The notes under the pieces are model-generated. The model did no database searches and was not told the DNA's origin. It worked only from the letters and a program-made list of their open reading frames with translations. This document shows, one piece after another, positions 21,087-29,651 of a stretch of DNA of 39,439 bases (position 1 is its first letter; each line of letters opens with the position of its first letter). The stretch spans positions 1-39,439 of the forward strand of contig CAKPGD010000005.1 in NCBI GenBank assembly GCA_934154515.1. Reading direction: 5' to 3'. The stretch comes from an uncultured Clostridia bacterium. GTDB taxonomy: Bacteria > Bacillota > Clostridia > TANB77 > CAG-508. Made by a program: the position numbers and the translations under genes.

Positions 21087-21559
21087 TAGCAATTCATTTT
21101 GATGAAATTGAAGAAAACGAAGACTATAAAGATAAAATAAACAAAGTATTAACAAAGTGCTTTGAAGAAGAAAAACTAGAAAATCTAAATTTATATATAA
21201 CAGTAACATTAACAACTCCACAAAAAATAAGAGAATTAAATAAAGAATATAGAAATATAGACAAAGAGACAGATGTACTATCATTTCCAATGTTTGAAAA
21301 ACAAGAAATAGATGAAATAGTAGAAAAACAAGAAAAAATGTTAGTACAAGAAACAATAGGAGATATAGTAATATCAGTAGATAGAGTGAAAGAACAAGCA
21401 ATAGAATATGGACACAGCTTTGAAAGAGAACTTTCATATATGTTAGTTCACGGATTTTATCATTTAATGGGTTATGACCATATAGAAGAAGAAGATAAAA
21501 AGAAAATGAGACCAAAAGAAGAAAAAATTTTAGATGAGCTAAAAATTTATAGATTTTAA
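21074..21559 (+). CDS. ybeY: Endoribonuclease YbeY, rRNA maturation
   Basis: A metal-dependent RNase of the UPF0054 family acting in 16S rRNA 3'-end processing and ribosome quality control. The zinc motif HGFYHLMGYDH with the three His is intact near residue 130. LNKEYRNIDKETDVLSFPMF is the conserved N-terminal signature. The start is placed at the ATG at 21074, preceded by GGAAGG, rather than the in-frame ATG at 21044, giving 161 residues, typical of the family. It overlaps the preceding gene by 13 nt. Confidence 0.95.
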   Translation: MQELVAIHFDEIEENEDYKDKINKVLTKCFEEEKLENLNLYITVTLTTPQKIRELNKEYRNIDKETDVLSFPMFEKQEIDEIVEKQEKMLVQETIGDIVISVDRVKEQAIEYGHSFERELSYMLVHGFYHLMGYDHIEEEDKKKMRPKEEKILDELKIYRF

Positions 21560-21603
21560 ATCATACAAAATATAAAGTAAAAAATATTAGCTAAATAAAG
21601 GAA

Positions 21604-21987
21604 ATGAAAAAGCAAATGGAAGATGAAAGATTAAGAAATAAGAACTTTATAGATGCTTGGAAAAAAGCATTTAGTGGGATATGGTATGGAATAAAAACTC
21701 AAAGAAATATAAAAGTTCAAATAGTAATTTCAATATTAGTAGTAATTGCAGGACTTATATTAAAACTAACACCACTAGAATTTATATTTATAGTAATAGC
21801 AATATTTATGGTAATAGTTGCAGAAATGATAAATACAGCGATAGAAGTAACGGTAAATTTAATAACAGACAAATACCATGAATTAGCAAAAATAGCAAAA
21901 GATGTAGCAGCAGGAGCTGTAGTACTTGCAGCAATAAATGCGGTAATAGTTGCAATATTAGTATTAGTAAATAAATTTGTAGGATAA
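21604..21987 (+). CDS. dgkA: Diacylglycerol/undecaprenol kinase
   Basis: A small integral-membrane lipid kinase. Hydrophobic segments at about 40-56, 61-75 and 100-123, and the signature AEMINTAIEVTVNLI followed by AKIAKDVAAGAVVLAAINA, identify the DgkA family. Gram-positive members mainly phosphorylate undecaprenol, feeding cell-wall lipid carrier. The usual neighbour order ybeY-dgkA-era is retained in part. AAAGG is only 2 nt from the ATG, so a slightly later start (21616) is possible. Confidence 0.93.
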   Translation: MKKQMEDERLRNKNFIDAWKKAFSGIWYGIKTQRNIKVQIVISILVVIAGLILKLTPLEFIFIVIAIFMVIVAEMINTAIEVTVNLITDKYHELAKIAKDVAAGAVVLAAINAVIVAILVLVNKFVG

Positions 21988-22014
21988 AGTAAAAAAGAAG
22001 GGAAAGATGAGAAG

Positions 22015-23103
22015 ATGAAATCAGTAGGAACAAAAATATTAATAACAATATTAGTAATAGCAATAATAGCAGTAGGAATATTGCTTGCAATTAAGATAGT
22101 AAAAGATAAAAACATAATAGAAGTAAGTAATGGAGAAAACACAGAAAAAAATGGAGATATTGTAGTAGAGGTAAAAGAACCACAAACATTTAAAGGAACA
22201 GAAAGACCAATAGCAGTAATGATAGACAACCACAAAGATGCACTTCCACAAGCAAATATTAGTAAAGCATATGCAGTATATGAAATAATAGTAGAAGGCG
22301 GAGAAACAAGATTAATGGCACTATTTAAAGGACAAGACTTAGATAAAATAGGACCAATAAGAAGTTCAAGACACTACTTCTTAGACTATGCATTAGAAAA
22401 TGATGCAATATATGTACATTTCGGATTCAGCCCTCAAGCTAAAAACGACATAGCAAAATTAGGAGTAAACAATATAAATGGTATATACGAAAGTGGAACA
22501 GACTTCTGGAGAGTAAAAGATAAATATGCTCCACACAATGCAGTAACAAATACACAAACAATACTAAAATTGGCACAGAAAAAAGGATATAGAGTAACTT
22601 CAGACCAAAAGAGTGTATTAAATTATGTAGGAGAAGAATTTGACTTAGACAGTAACATAATAGCTAATAAAGTTACAATACCATATTCAACAAGTAACAC
22701 AGTATCATATGAATATGACGAAAATGCAAAAAATTATGTAAGATATACGAGAAAAATAAAACAAGTAGACTGGAATACAGAAGAAGTAGTAACAGCCAAA
22801 AACATAATAATAACATTTGCTAAAAATACAACTCTAAATGATGGAGAAAATAAAGGAAGACAAACTCTAGATAACGTAAAAACACTAGATGGATATTATA
22901 TTACAAATGGAAAAGCAATAAAAATTACTTGCGAAAAAACAACAAGATCAGGTCAAACTATCTATAAAGACTTAAATGGAAAAGAAATAGAAGTAAATGA
23001 CGGAAACACATTCTTCCAAATTTGTCCAATAGATTCAAAAGTAACATTTGAACCAGGAGTAATAACAGAAGAAAACACAACCACTAATACGGTAAATGAA
23101 TAA
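22015..23103 (+). CDS. DUF3048 domain protein (YerB-like), membrane-anchored
   Basis: 362 residues. Residues 7-27 form an uncleaved signal anchor (ILITILVIAIIAVGILLAI) without a lipobox cysteine, so it differs from lipoprotein YerB. The DUF3048 N-terminal part is clear: RPIAVMIDNHKDALPQANIS, YEIIVEGGETRLMALF, IGPIRSSRHYFLDYALE and AIYVHFGFSPQA. The C-terminal part (DGYYITNGKAIKITCEKTTR, IEVNDGNTFFQICP) fits the second DUF3048 domain. The family is extracytoplasmic and of unknown biochemical role. It sits between dgkA and era, where cdd is found in Bacillus. A strong terminator follows. Confidence 0.9.
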   Translation: MKSVGTKILITILVIAIIAVGILLAIKIVKDKNIIEVSNGENTEKNGDIVVEVKEPQTFKGTERPIAVMIDNHKDALPQANISKAYAVYEIIVEGGETRLMALFKGQDLDKIGPIRSSRHYFLDYALENDAIYVHFGFSPQAKNDIAKLGVNNINGIYESGTDFWRVKDKYAPHNAVTNTQTILKLAQKKGYRVTSDQKSVLNYVGEEFDLDSNIIANKVTIPYSTSNTVSYEYDENAKNYVRYTRKIKQVDWNTEEVVTAKNIIITFAKNTTLNDGENKGRQTLDNVKTLDGYYITNGKAIKITCEKTTRSGQTIYKDLNGKEIEVNDGNTFFQICPIDSKVTFEPGVITEENTTTNTVNE

Positions 23104-23124
23104 AACATAATATAATAAAAATAT

Positions 23125-23153
23125 CTTCAGCACAAATACTGCTGAAGGTTTTT
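23125..23153 (+). terminator. Terminator after the DUF3048 gene
   Basis: CTTCAGC (23125-23131) pairs with GCTGAAG (23141-23147), followed by GTTTTTATT. Confidence 0.85.
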
Positions 23154-23218
23154 ATTATATTAAACAATTGAAAAAAACGATGAAATATGCTAAAATTAGT
23201 ACGTAAAAATAAAATTAA

Positions 23219-23342
23219 ATAACTTACTAAATTCTACAAATTTAGCAAGTTAAATGTGTTATAAATAAAATATTACTTTAATATAAAATTATAAAAGCAA
23301 CAAAGAAAGGAGAAATTCGTATAAAAGAACAAAATTATACGA
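23219..23342 (+). promoter_or_regulatory. Structured leader of era
   Basis: Two hairpins lie in the 248-bp gap before era. AACTTACTAAATT pairs with AATTTAGCAAGTT (about 23220-23250). TCGTATAA (23317-23324) pairs with TTATACGA (23335-23342). The second lies between the only good Shine-Dalgarno (AAAGGAG, 23306-23312) and the ATG at 23352 and would shorten their distance from 39 to about 13 nt. Confidence 0.45.
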
Positions 23343-23351
23343 GTAAAAATA

Positions 23352-24260
23352 ATGGAAGAAAAATTTAAATCAGGGTTTGTTTCAATAATAGGAAGGACAA
23401 ACGTAGGAAAGTCAACAATATTAAATGCACTAGTAGGAGAAAAAGTAGCAGCAGTAGCAAATAAAACACAAACAACAAGAACTGCAATAAAAGGAATAGT
23501 AAATAGAGAAAATTCACAAATAATATTTATAGATACTCCAGGAATTCATAAACCAAAATCAAAATTAAGCGAAGTAATGATAGATACAGCATTTACATTT
23601 GTAGGAGATGTAGATGTAATATTATTTGTAATAGATGGAACTTCAGAAGAAATAGGAAGAGGAGACTCAAAAATATTAGAAAAAATAAAAGAGTCAAAAA
23701 GAAAAACAATATTAATAATAAACAAAATAGATTTAGTGCAGAACAAAGAAAAATTATTAAAATTAATAGAATTATATAGAAAAGAATATAATTTTTCCGC
23801 AGTAATACCAGTATCTGCAACGAAAAAAGAAAATATAGAAATAATTTTAGAAGAAATAGAAAAGAACTTAAAAGAAGGTCCTGCATATTATGATATAGAA
23901 GAGTATACAGACCAAACTGCTAGACAATTAGTAGAAGAAGTAATAAGAGAAAAAGCACTAAAATTGTTAGATGATGAAGTGCCACATGGTCTATATATAG
24001 AAACAGAAAAGATGAAACTAAGAAAAACAAAAAATGGAGAAGAAATATATGATGTAGAAGCAATTATTTATTGTTTAAGAGATTCACACAAAGGCATAAT
24101 AATAGGAAAAGGCGGAAACATGCTTAAGAGAATAGGAACTTATGCAAGAGAAGACTTAGAAAGAATGCTAGGAACAAAAGTTAATTTGAAAATTTGGGTA
24201 AAAGTAAAAGAAGACTGGCTTAACAACGACTCAATAGTAAAAAAATTTAAATTGAATTAG
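23352..24260 (+). CDS. era: GTPase Era
   Basis: An essential GTPase that binds 16S rRNA during 30S assembly. G-domain motifs are intact: GRTNVGKST (G1), DTPGIHKPKSKL (G3) and NKID (G4). The C-terminal KH domain has HKGIIIGKGGNMLKRIGTYA and LKIWVKVKEDWLN. 302 residues, the usual length. There is no Shine-Dalgarno directly before the ATG; the nearest is AAAGGAG 39 nt upstream with a hairpin in between. No alternative in-frame start exists before the stop at 23322. Confidence 0.97.
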   Translation: MEEKFKSGFVSIIGRTNVGKSTILNALVGEKVAAVANKTQTTRTAIKGIVNRENSQIIFIDTPGIHKPKSKLSEVMIDTAFTFVGDVDVILFVIDGTSEEIGRGDSKILEKIKESKRKTILIINKIDLVQNKEKLLKLIELYRKEYNFSAVIPVSATKKENIEIILEEIEKNLKEGPAYYDIEEYTDQTARQLVEEVIREKALKLLDDEVPHGLYIETEKMKLRKTKNGEEIYDVEAIIYCLRDSHKGIIIGKGGNMLKRIGTYAREDLERMLGTKVNLKIWVKVKEDWLNNDSIVKKFKLN

Positions 24261-24313
24261 AAAAAACTAATACAATGTATAAAATATAAAAAAAAGCAAA
24301 AGATAAGTTTATA

Positions 24314-24333
24314 AAAGTTATATTTATAACTTT
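24314..24333. other. Perfect inverted repeat before yqzL
   Basis: AAAGTTATA (24314-24322) and TATAACTTT (24325-24333), 9-2-9, ahead of the yqzL Shine-Dalgarno. It may be a weak terminator of era or an operator; no T-run follows. Confidence 0.4.
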
Positions 24334-24356
24334 ATACTAGTAAGGAGATGATTTCT

Positions 24357-24539
24357 ATGATAAAACAAATGGCATGGAATACTTTTAAAAATACAGGAAG
24401 CATAGATTCATATTTGGAATTAGTTGAAGTAAAAAATATAGAACAAAATATAGAACAAAATATAGAACAAAATATAGAACAAAATTTAGAACAAAATTCA
24501 AAAAAAAACATAGAACAAAGAAAAACTAAAGATAGATAA
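24357..24539 (+). CDS. yqzL: YqzL family small protein with NIEQ repeats
   Basis: The start is at the ATG at 24357, with AAGGAG at 24342-24347 and 9 nt spacing. The ATG at 24348 abuts the SD. Residues 5-22 (MAWNTFKNTGSIDSYLEL) match the YqzL signature (W-x-F-x-x-T-G-x-I-x-x-Y-L), and the gene lies between era and recO exactly as in Bacillus. The usual protein is about 45-50 residues. Here the C-terminus carries a run of NIEQ-type tetrapeptides (about residues 26-55) from a 12-bp tandem repeat. Function of the family unknown. Confidence 0.8.
   Translation: MIKQMAWNTFKNTGSIDSYLELVEVKNIEQNIEQNIEQNIEQNLEQNSKKNIEQRKTKDR
24436..24500 (+). repeat. 12-bp tandem repeat in yqzL
   Basis: The unit AATATAGAACAA repeats four times, followed by degenerate copies (AATTTAGAACAA and onward), encoding NIEQ units. 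The near-identity of the copies suggests slippage-driven length change. Confidence 0.85.
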
Positions 24540-24576
24540 GAAATAAAAGATAACAAATAAAATCTAAAGGTGAATT

Positions 24577-25287
24577 ATGAGTACAGTAAAAGTAAAAGGA
24601 ATAGTAATTGCAGAAAATAACATGGGAGATTTTGACAAAATGCTTACGGTACTAACTCCAAATGGAAAAATTTCGTGCTCTGCCAAAGGTGCAAGAAGGC
24701 CAAAAAGTCAACTAATGGCAGGCACACAATTTTTATGTTTTGCAGATTTCATGATGTTTAAAGGAGGAAGTACATATACAGTAAATTCGTGTGAAACAAT
24801 AGAACTATTTTATAATATAAGGATAGATATAGATAAATTAAATTATGCAGTACATATAACAAAAATAATACAAGATGTAACAGACGAAAATCAAAATACA
24901 TATAAAATATTACAACTATACTTAAATACATTATATGTAATATCAGAAACAGATATGGATTTAGAATTTGTAGTTTCAATATTTAAAATGAGATTAATGT
25001 GTTTACTAGGATTTAGACCAATACTAGAAAAATGTTGTAGTTGTGGAGAAGAAAATGTGCATCATTTTAGCTTTAAAGATAATGGGCTTAAATGTGATGC
25101 ATGTAGTAAGCAGGACACAGGAGCAATAGAAATATCAGACTCTACAAAGAATGCTCTAAAATATATTGCAGTGGCACCTGCAAAAAAATTATATTCATTC
25201 AATATTTCAAACGAAAATAAAAAACAATTGGAAATAATTTCAAAAATATATACAAATGATAAGCTCGAAAAAGAGTATAAAATGTAG
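24577..25287 (+). CDS. recO: DNA repair protein RecO
   Basis: A mediator of RecA loading in the RecFOR pathway. The N-terminal OB fold reads KVKGIVIAENNMGDFDKMLT, VLTPNGKISCSAKGARRPKS and FLCFADFMMF. A helical middle part (YAVHITKIIQDVTDE, FKMRLMCLLGFRPILEKC) and a zinc ribbon (CCSCGEE ... LKCDACSKQ) follow. 236 residues, normal. AAGGTG precedes the ATG. It belongs to the era-yqzL-recO run. Confidence 0.95.
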   Translation: MSTVKVKGIVIAENNMGDFDKMLTVLTPNGKISCSAKGARRPKSQLMAGTQFLCFADFMMFKGGSTYTVNSCETIELFYNIRIDIDKLNYAVHITKIIQDVTDENQNTYKILQLYLNTLYVISETDMDLEFVVSIFKMRLMCLLGFRPILEKCCSCGEENVHHFSFKDNGLKCDACSKQDTGAIEISDSTKNALKYIAVAPAKKLYSFNISNENKKQLEIISKIYTNDKLEKEYKM

Positions 25288-25346
25288 AAAAAATATTGTA
25301 AAAATAATGCTATTGTGATATATTACTAAAAATAGGAGGGTTGCCT

Positions 25347-26450
25347 ATGTGGGGAGATATAGCAATAGCATTTTTATTGGCTTTTATAACAACATTTGTA
25401 TTAACACCATATACTATAAAAATAGCTAAAAAAATAGGAGCAGTAGATGTACCAAAAGATGAAAGAAGAATGCATAATAAGCCAATACCAAAATTTGGAG
25501 GACCGGCAATAATAATAGGATTTTTGCTAGCAACAATATATTTATGCATAACATCTTCATTAGAAGGAAATATAGATTTATTAGGTGAAGAAAATTATAT
25601 ATTCAAATTGATAGGATTTTTATTAGGAATATTAGCATTAAGTATTGTATGCTTTTTTGACGATATAAAAGGAATAACGCCATTAACAAAACTAGCAGGA
25701 CAATTGATAGCAGCAGGAATAGTAGTAGCTTTTGGAATTAGAATAAATAATTTCAATTTACCATTTTTTGAAGGAAACATTGTTATAGGAGAAGTATTTT
25801 CAATAATATTAACAATGGGATGGATAGTAGGAATTACAAATGCAATAAATTTAATAGATGGGCTAGATGGGTTATCTACAGGAATTGCAATAATTTCATC
25901 AGTATCATTATTAATAATCTTTGCACTAAATGATTCACCATTCATAGCAATAATAATGGTAACAGCATTGGTAGGAGCACTTTCTGGATTCTTACCATTT
26001 AACTTCAACCCAGCAAAAACATTTTTAGGGGATATAGGTTCAAACTTTATAGGATTTACACTTGCAATAGTATCAATACTAGGAATTGCAAAAACAGCAA
26101 CAGCATTTATAGTAGTGTTACCAATGATAGTACTAGGACTTCCAATATTTGATACACTATCTGCAATAGTAAGAAGGCTAGTAAAAGGAAAATCTATAAA
26201 AGCAGTAATGCAAGCAGATAAAGGGCATTTACATCATAAACTAATAGCAAAAGGTTTTACTCAAAAAGAAGCAGTACTAATACTATATGGAGTAAGTGTA
26301 GCATGTGGAATGTTTGCAGTAATATTATTCGAAAGTGACATATGGAAAGCATTATCATTTGCATTAATGGTAATTGCAGTAGTATGTATAGGATATAAAG
26401 AATTCTTTAAAATGAAAGAAGAAGAACAAAAAGAAAAAGAGGAAAAATAA
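25347..26450 (+). CDS. tagO: Polyprenyl-phosphate GlcNAc-1-phosphate transferase (TagO/WecA type)
   Basis: A polytopic enzyme that transfers a sugar-1-phosphate from UDP-GlcNAc to undecaprenyl phosphate, starting teichoic acid or other wall polymers. Signatures: RMHNKPIPKFGG, CFFDDIKGITPLTKLAGQ (Asp-Asp), NAINLIDGLDGLSTG, FLGDIGSNFIGF and GHLHHKLIAKGFTQKEAVL, the WecA/TagO histidine motif that MraY lacks. About ten membrane helices, 367 residues. The ATG at 25347 has GGAGGG at 25335-25340; the in-frame TTG at 25341 abuts it. Confidence 0.92.
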   Translation: MWGDIAIAFLLAFITTFVLTPYTIKIAKKIGAVDVPKDERRMHNKPIPKFGGPAIIIGFLLATIYLCITSSLEGNIDLLGEENYIFKLIGFLLGILALSIVCFFDDIKGITPLTKLAGQLIAAGIVVAFGIRINNFNLPFFEGNIVIGEVFSIILTMGWIVGITNAINLIDGLDGLSTGIAIISSVSLLIIFALNDSPFIAIIMVTALVGALSGFLPFNFNPAKTFLGDIGSNFIGFTLAIVSILGIAKTATAFIVVLPMIVLGLPIFDTLSAIVRRLVKGKSIKAVMQADKGHLHHKLIAKGFTQKEAVLILYGVSVACGMFAVILFESDIWKALSFALMVIAVVCIGYKEFFKMKEEEQKEKEEK

Positions 26451-26465
26451 AATCCTCTTTTTTTG
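26434..26465 (+). terminator. Terminator after tagO
   Basis: AAAGAGGA pairs with TCCTCTTT around an A-rich loop, followed by a T run. It overlaps the tagO stop. Confidence 0.8.
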
Positions 26466-26522
26466 GGATAATATAAATAAAATAATAACAAAACATAGTA
26501 ATATATATTTGTAAAACATAAG

Positions 26523-27053
26523 TTATATTTCTTGTTTTTCAATTTTTTCAACTGTCAAATCTTCAACTGTCAAATCAGAAGTACAATGAGGGCACTTAGT
26601 AGCCTTATAGTTTATCTCAGAATAGCAGAAAGGGCATATCTTAGTAGTTGGCTCTGGAGCAACTTCTTCAATGTCAACTTTTCCTTTCTTTTTTCTTTTA
26701 TCTAATTTTTTTAAATCTTTCTTAGCTTTATTTAAATAACTGTTATTATCTGCCATTTCTTTTGTTTTAGCATTTAATTTATTAAAAGTTCTAATAGCTA
26801 TAAAAATTGAAAAGGCAACAATTAAAAAGTTAATTATAGTAGTAATAAAATTACCATACTTTATTTGAGAATTTCCAATAGTTACAACTAATTCAGAAAA
26901 ATCAACTTTACCTGTAAGAACAGTAATAAAAGGCATTATAATGTCATTTACAAGAGAAGTAACTATTTTTTGAAAAGCACCACCCACAATAACACCAACA
27001 GCCATATCCATAACATTTCCTCTAGAAATAAAATCCTTAAATTCTTTTAACAT
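26523..27053 (-). CDS. mscL: Large-conductance mechanosensitive channel with zinc ribbon
   Basis: A pentameric channel that opens under membrane tension to release solutes. Signatures: FKDFISRGNVMDMAVGVIVG (first helix), FQKIVTSLVNDIIMPFIT, and the second helix GNFITTIINFLIVAFSIFIA. A charged tail (KKDLKKLDKRKKK) leads to a C-terminal zinc ribbon with two CxxC pairs (ICPFCYSE ... KCPHCTSDL), a common extension in clostridial MscL proteins as I recall. GGGAG precedes the ATG on the minus strand. Confidence 0.94.
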   Translation of the reverse strand: MLKEFKDFISRGNVMDMAVGVIVGGAFQKIVTSLVNDIIMPFITVLTGKVDFSELVVTIGNSQIKYGNFITTIINFLIVAFSIFIAIRTFNKLNAKTKEMADNNSYLNKAKKDLKKLDKRKKKGKVDIEEVAPEPTTKICPFCYSEINYKATKCPHCTSDLTVEDLTVEKIEKQEI

Positions 27054-27203
27054 TATAAATCACTCCCATATATAATTACTATAAATATAATACGTTAAAA
27101 GTCGAAAAATGTCAATATAAGTAGAAAAAGCGGAATTACATATAATATAAGAATAAATATTCAAATGTTACAAAAATGTAATAATAATATAGTAATAAAT
27201 GTA

Positions 27204-27253
27204 TTGACAAAAGAATAAATATATAGTAACATATGAATAAATATTCATATGTT
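27204..27253 (+). promoter_or_regulatory. Promoter and ArsR/SmtB-type operator of the metal operon
   Basis: TTGACA (27204-27209), a 17-bp spacer and TAACAT (27227-27232). A perfect 12-2-12 inverted repeat with half-site AACATATGAATA covers 27228-27253, overlapping the -10. This is the classic ArsR/SmtB operator layout. A degenerate copy (GAATAAATATTCAAATGTT) lies at about 27151-27169. Confidence 0.88.
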
Positions 27254-27273
27254 CATAGGAAGAAGGTAATAAA

Positions 27274-27645
27274 ATGGAAAAAGAAGAATTAGTATGCAAT
27301 GAAAATTGCCCTCATTATAATAAAATAGAAGAAGTAAAAAAAACAGAGCCAACATTTGATGAAATAATGGAAATAGCAGATATGTTTAAACTATTTTCAG
27401 ACAGTTCAAGATTAAAAATAATATGTAGTATATTAAACAATGAACTTTGCGTATGTGACCTATGCGAGCTTTTAGGTCTTACACAGTCAAATGTATCACA
27501 TCAATTAAAATTATTAAGAACAGCAAAACTTGTAAAATATAGAAAAGAAGGAAAGCAAGTATATTATAGCCTTCAAGATGAACATATAGAGAGAATAATA
27601 AAAATGGCATTAGAACATATAAGAGAAGAAAAAGGAGAAAAATAA
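27274..27645 (+). CDS. cadC: CadC-type ArsR-family metal-sensing repressor
   Basis: A repressor released from DNA by Cd(II), Pb(II) or Zn(II). The winged HTH includes ELLGLTQSNVSHQLKLLRTA and VKYRKEGKQVYYSL. Both CadC metal sites are visible: the N-terminal cysteines (CNENC) plus ELCVCDLC for the alpha3N-type thiolate site, and DEHIERIIKMALEH..E for the alpha5 (Asp/His/His/Glu) site. 123 residues. It sits directly behind the 12-2-12 operator and is followed after 1 bp by the P-type ATPase, so it controls its own operon. Confidence 0.93.
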   Translation: MEKEELVCNENCPHYNKIEEVKKTEPTFDEIMEIADMFKLFSDSSRLKIICSILNNELCVCDLCELLGLTQSNVSHQLKLLRTAKLVKYRKEGKQVYYSLQDEHIERIIKMALEHIREEKGEK

Positions 27646-27646
27646 A

Positions 27647-29533
27647 ATGGCATGTAAAAACTGTAGCTCATGTGCACACGAAAAAAATCATGAGCATCAT
27701 TATGAAGAAAAAGAAGAAAGTAAATTAGAAATAATACTTTATATTATTTCAATAATAATATTTGGATTAACATTTATACCAGTAATTCCAATGCAAGCAA
27801 AAATAACAATGTATTTACTAGTAATACTATTTTCAGGATATGAGTTAATATTAGAAGGAATAAAAAACATATTTAAGTTAAATTTTGAAGAAGATACATT
27901 AATGACAATAGCCGTAATTGCAGCATTTGAATTAGGAGAATTTCCAGAAAGCTGTATGGTAATTTTACTATTTAAATTAGGAGAATTTATAGAAGACAAA
28001 GCAGTAGAAAATTCAAATAAAAACATACAAGATATAGTAAAAATAAAAGCAAAAACAGCAAATTTATTAGACAAAAATGAAGATGATAAAATAGTAAATG
28101 TAGAAGATATAAAAGTAGGAAACAAAATAATTATAAAACCAGGAGAAATGGTACCACTAGACTGTAAAATTATAAAAGGAACATCAAATTTAGATACATC
28201 TAGCATAACAGGAGAAAGTAATCCTATATATGTAGAAAAAGACAAAGAAATTTTATCAGGAAGCATAAACTTAACAGGAAGCTTAATATGTATAGTAGAA
28301 AAAGACTATAAAAATTCAACAGCTTCACAAATAGTAAATTTAGTAGAAGAAGCAACAAACAATAAAGGAAAAACAGAAGAATTTATAACAAAATTCTCAA
28401 AAATATATACACCAACAGTAATAATAATATCATTAATTTTAGCAATAATTCCACCATTAGTATTTCATCAAGAAATCAAAGAATGGATAATGAGAGCACT
28501 AGTATTTTTAGTAGCATCATGCCCATGTAGCATAGTAATATCTGTTCCACTAGCATTCTTCTCATGTATAGGAGCAATATCTAAAAAAGGAATGTTAATA
28601 AAAGGAACAAAACATATAGAAGACTTATCAAAAACAGAATATATAGCATTTGACAAAACAGGAACAATAACAACAGGAAAAATGCAAATAGAAAAAATAG
28701 AAACTAAAGGAAATTACAGTGAAGAAGAATTACTAAAATATATGTATACACTAGAGAAAAATTCTAATCATCCAATATCCACAGCAATTAAACAAATGGT
28801 GGAAAACAAACAAATAAAAACAACATATAATGTAGATAACTATGAAGAAGTAGCAGGACACGGAATTACAGGAATAATAGAAGGAAAGAAAGTTCTATTT
28901 GGAAATAAAAAACTATTAGAGAAAAATAGTGTAGAAGAAGAAACAGAAGAAAACGCAAACTATTTAATAATAGATGGAAAATTAGAAGGACATATAACTT
29001 TAAAAGAAGAAATAAGAGAAGATGCAAAAGAAGTTATAAAAGAATTAAAACAAGTAGGAATAAAAGAAACAGTAATGCTTACAGGAGACAATAAGAAAAA
29101 TGCAGAAAAAATTGCAAAAGAAATAGGAATAGATAAATTTTATGCAACACTTCTACCACAAGAAAAGCTAGCAAAAGTAAAAGAATTAAAAAAAGACGGA
29201 AAAGTAGCATTTGTAGGAGATGGAATAAACGATAGCCCTGTTTTAGCAGAAGCAAACTTTGGTATTTCAATAGGAGAAGGAACAGAAATAGCAAACAATA
29301 CAGCAGACGGAATATTAATTTCAAACAAAATAGGAAGTATACCAGAGATAATAAAAATAGCAAAGAAAAGCATGAAAATAATAAAAACTAATATAGCATT
29401 TTCACTAATACTAAAAGCATTAGTACTAACACTTGGAGTATTAGGATATGCACCAGTATGGCTTGCCGTAGCCGCAGATACAGGAGTTACACTACTTACA
29501 GTATTAAATAGTATGAGAATATTTAGAAAATAA
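27647..29533 (+). CDS. cadA: Cd/Zn/Pb-translocating P1B-type ATPase
   Basis: A metal efflux pump. The N-terminus has a short Cys/His stretch (MACKNCSSCAHEKNHEHHYE) instead of a full HMA domain. The actuator contains DTSSITGESNP. CPC in VASCPCSIVISVP is the P1B metal-binding membrane motif. DKTGTITTGKM is the phosphorylation loop, NHPISTA the nucleotide-binding His-Pro, and VGDGINDSPVLAEA the hinge. 628 residues with about eight helices. The CPC type and CadC-like regulator argue for Zn/Cd/Pb rather than Cu. Its SD AAAGGAG lies at the end of cadC, so the two are co-translated. Confidence 0.95.
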   Translation: MACKNCSSCAHEKNHEHHYEEKEESKLEIILYIISIIIFGLTFIPVIPMQAKITMYLLVILFSGYELILEGIKNIFKLNFEEDTLMTIAVIAAFELGEFPESCMVILLFKLGEFIEDKAVENSNKNIQDIVKIKAKTANLLDKNEDDKIVNVEDIKVGNKIIIKPGEMVPLDCKIIKGTSNLDTSSITGESNPIYVEKDKEILSGSINLTGSLICIVEKDYKNSTASQIVNLVEEATNNKGKTEEFITKFSKIYTPTVIIISLILAIIPPLVFHQEIKEWIMRALVFLVASCPCSIVISVPLAFFSCIGAISKKGMLIKGTKHIEDLSKTEYIAFDKTGTITTGKMQIEKIETKGNYSEEELLKYMYTLEKNSNHPISTAIKQMVENKQIKTTYNVDNYEEVAGHGITGIIEGKKVLFGNKKLLEKNSVEEETEENANYLIIDGKLEGHITLKEEIREDAKEVIKELKQVGIKETVMLTGDNKKNAEKIAKEIGIDKFYATLLPQEKLAKVKELKKDGKVAFVGDGINDSPVLAEANFGISIGEGTEIANNTADGILISNKIGSIPEIIKIAKKSMKIIKTNIAFSLILKALVLTLGVLGYAPVWLAVAADTGVTLLTVLNSMRIFRK

Positions 29534-29578
29534 AACAAAAACGGTTTAAAAAAAGAATAAAAGCTAAAATAATAAAAA

Positions 29579-29605
29579 AAACACCTTGCAATATGCGAGG
29601 TGTTT
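29579..29605 (+). terminator. Terminator of the cadC-cadA operon
   Basis: AAACACCTTGC (29579-29589) pairs with GCGAGGTGTTT (29595-29605). It is followed by ATTATATAATAC, which contains a -10-like TATAAT. It is closely similar to the hairpin at 33051-33077. Confidence 0.75.
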
Positions 29606-29651
29606 ATTATATAATACAAGCATCAAAAATAAAAAAGAGTGAGGAATAAAA

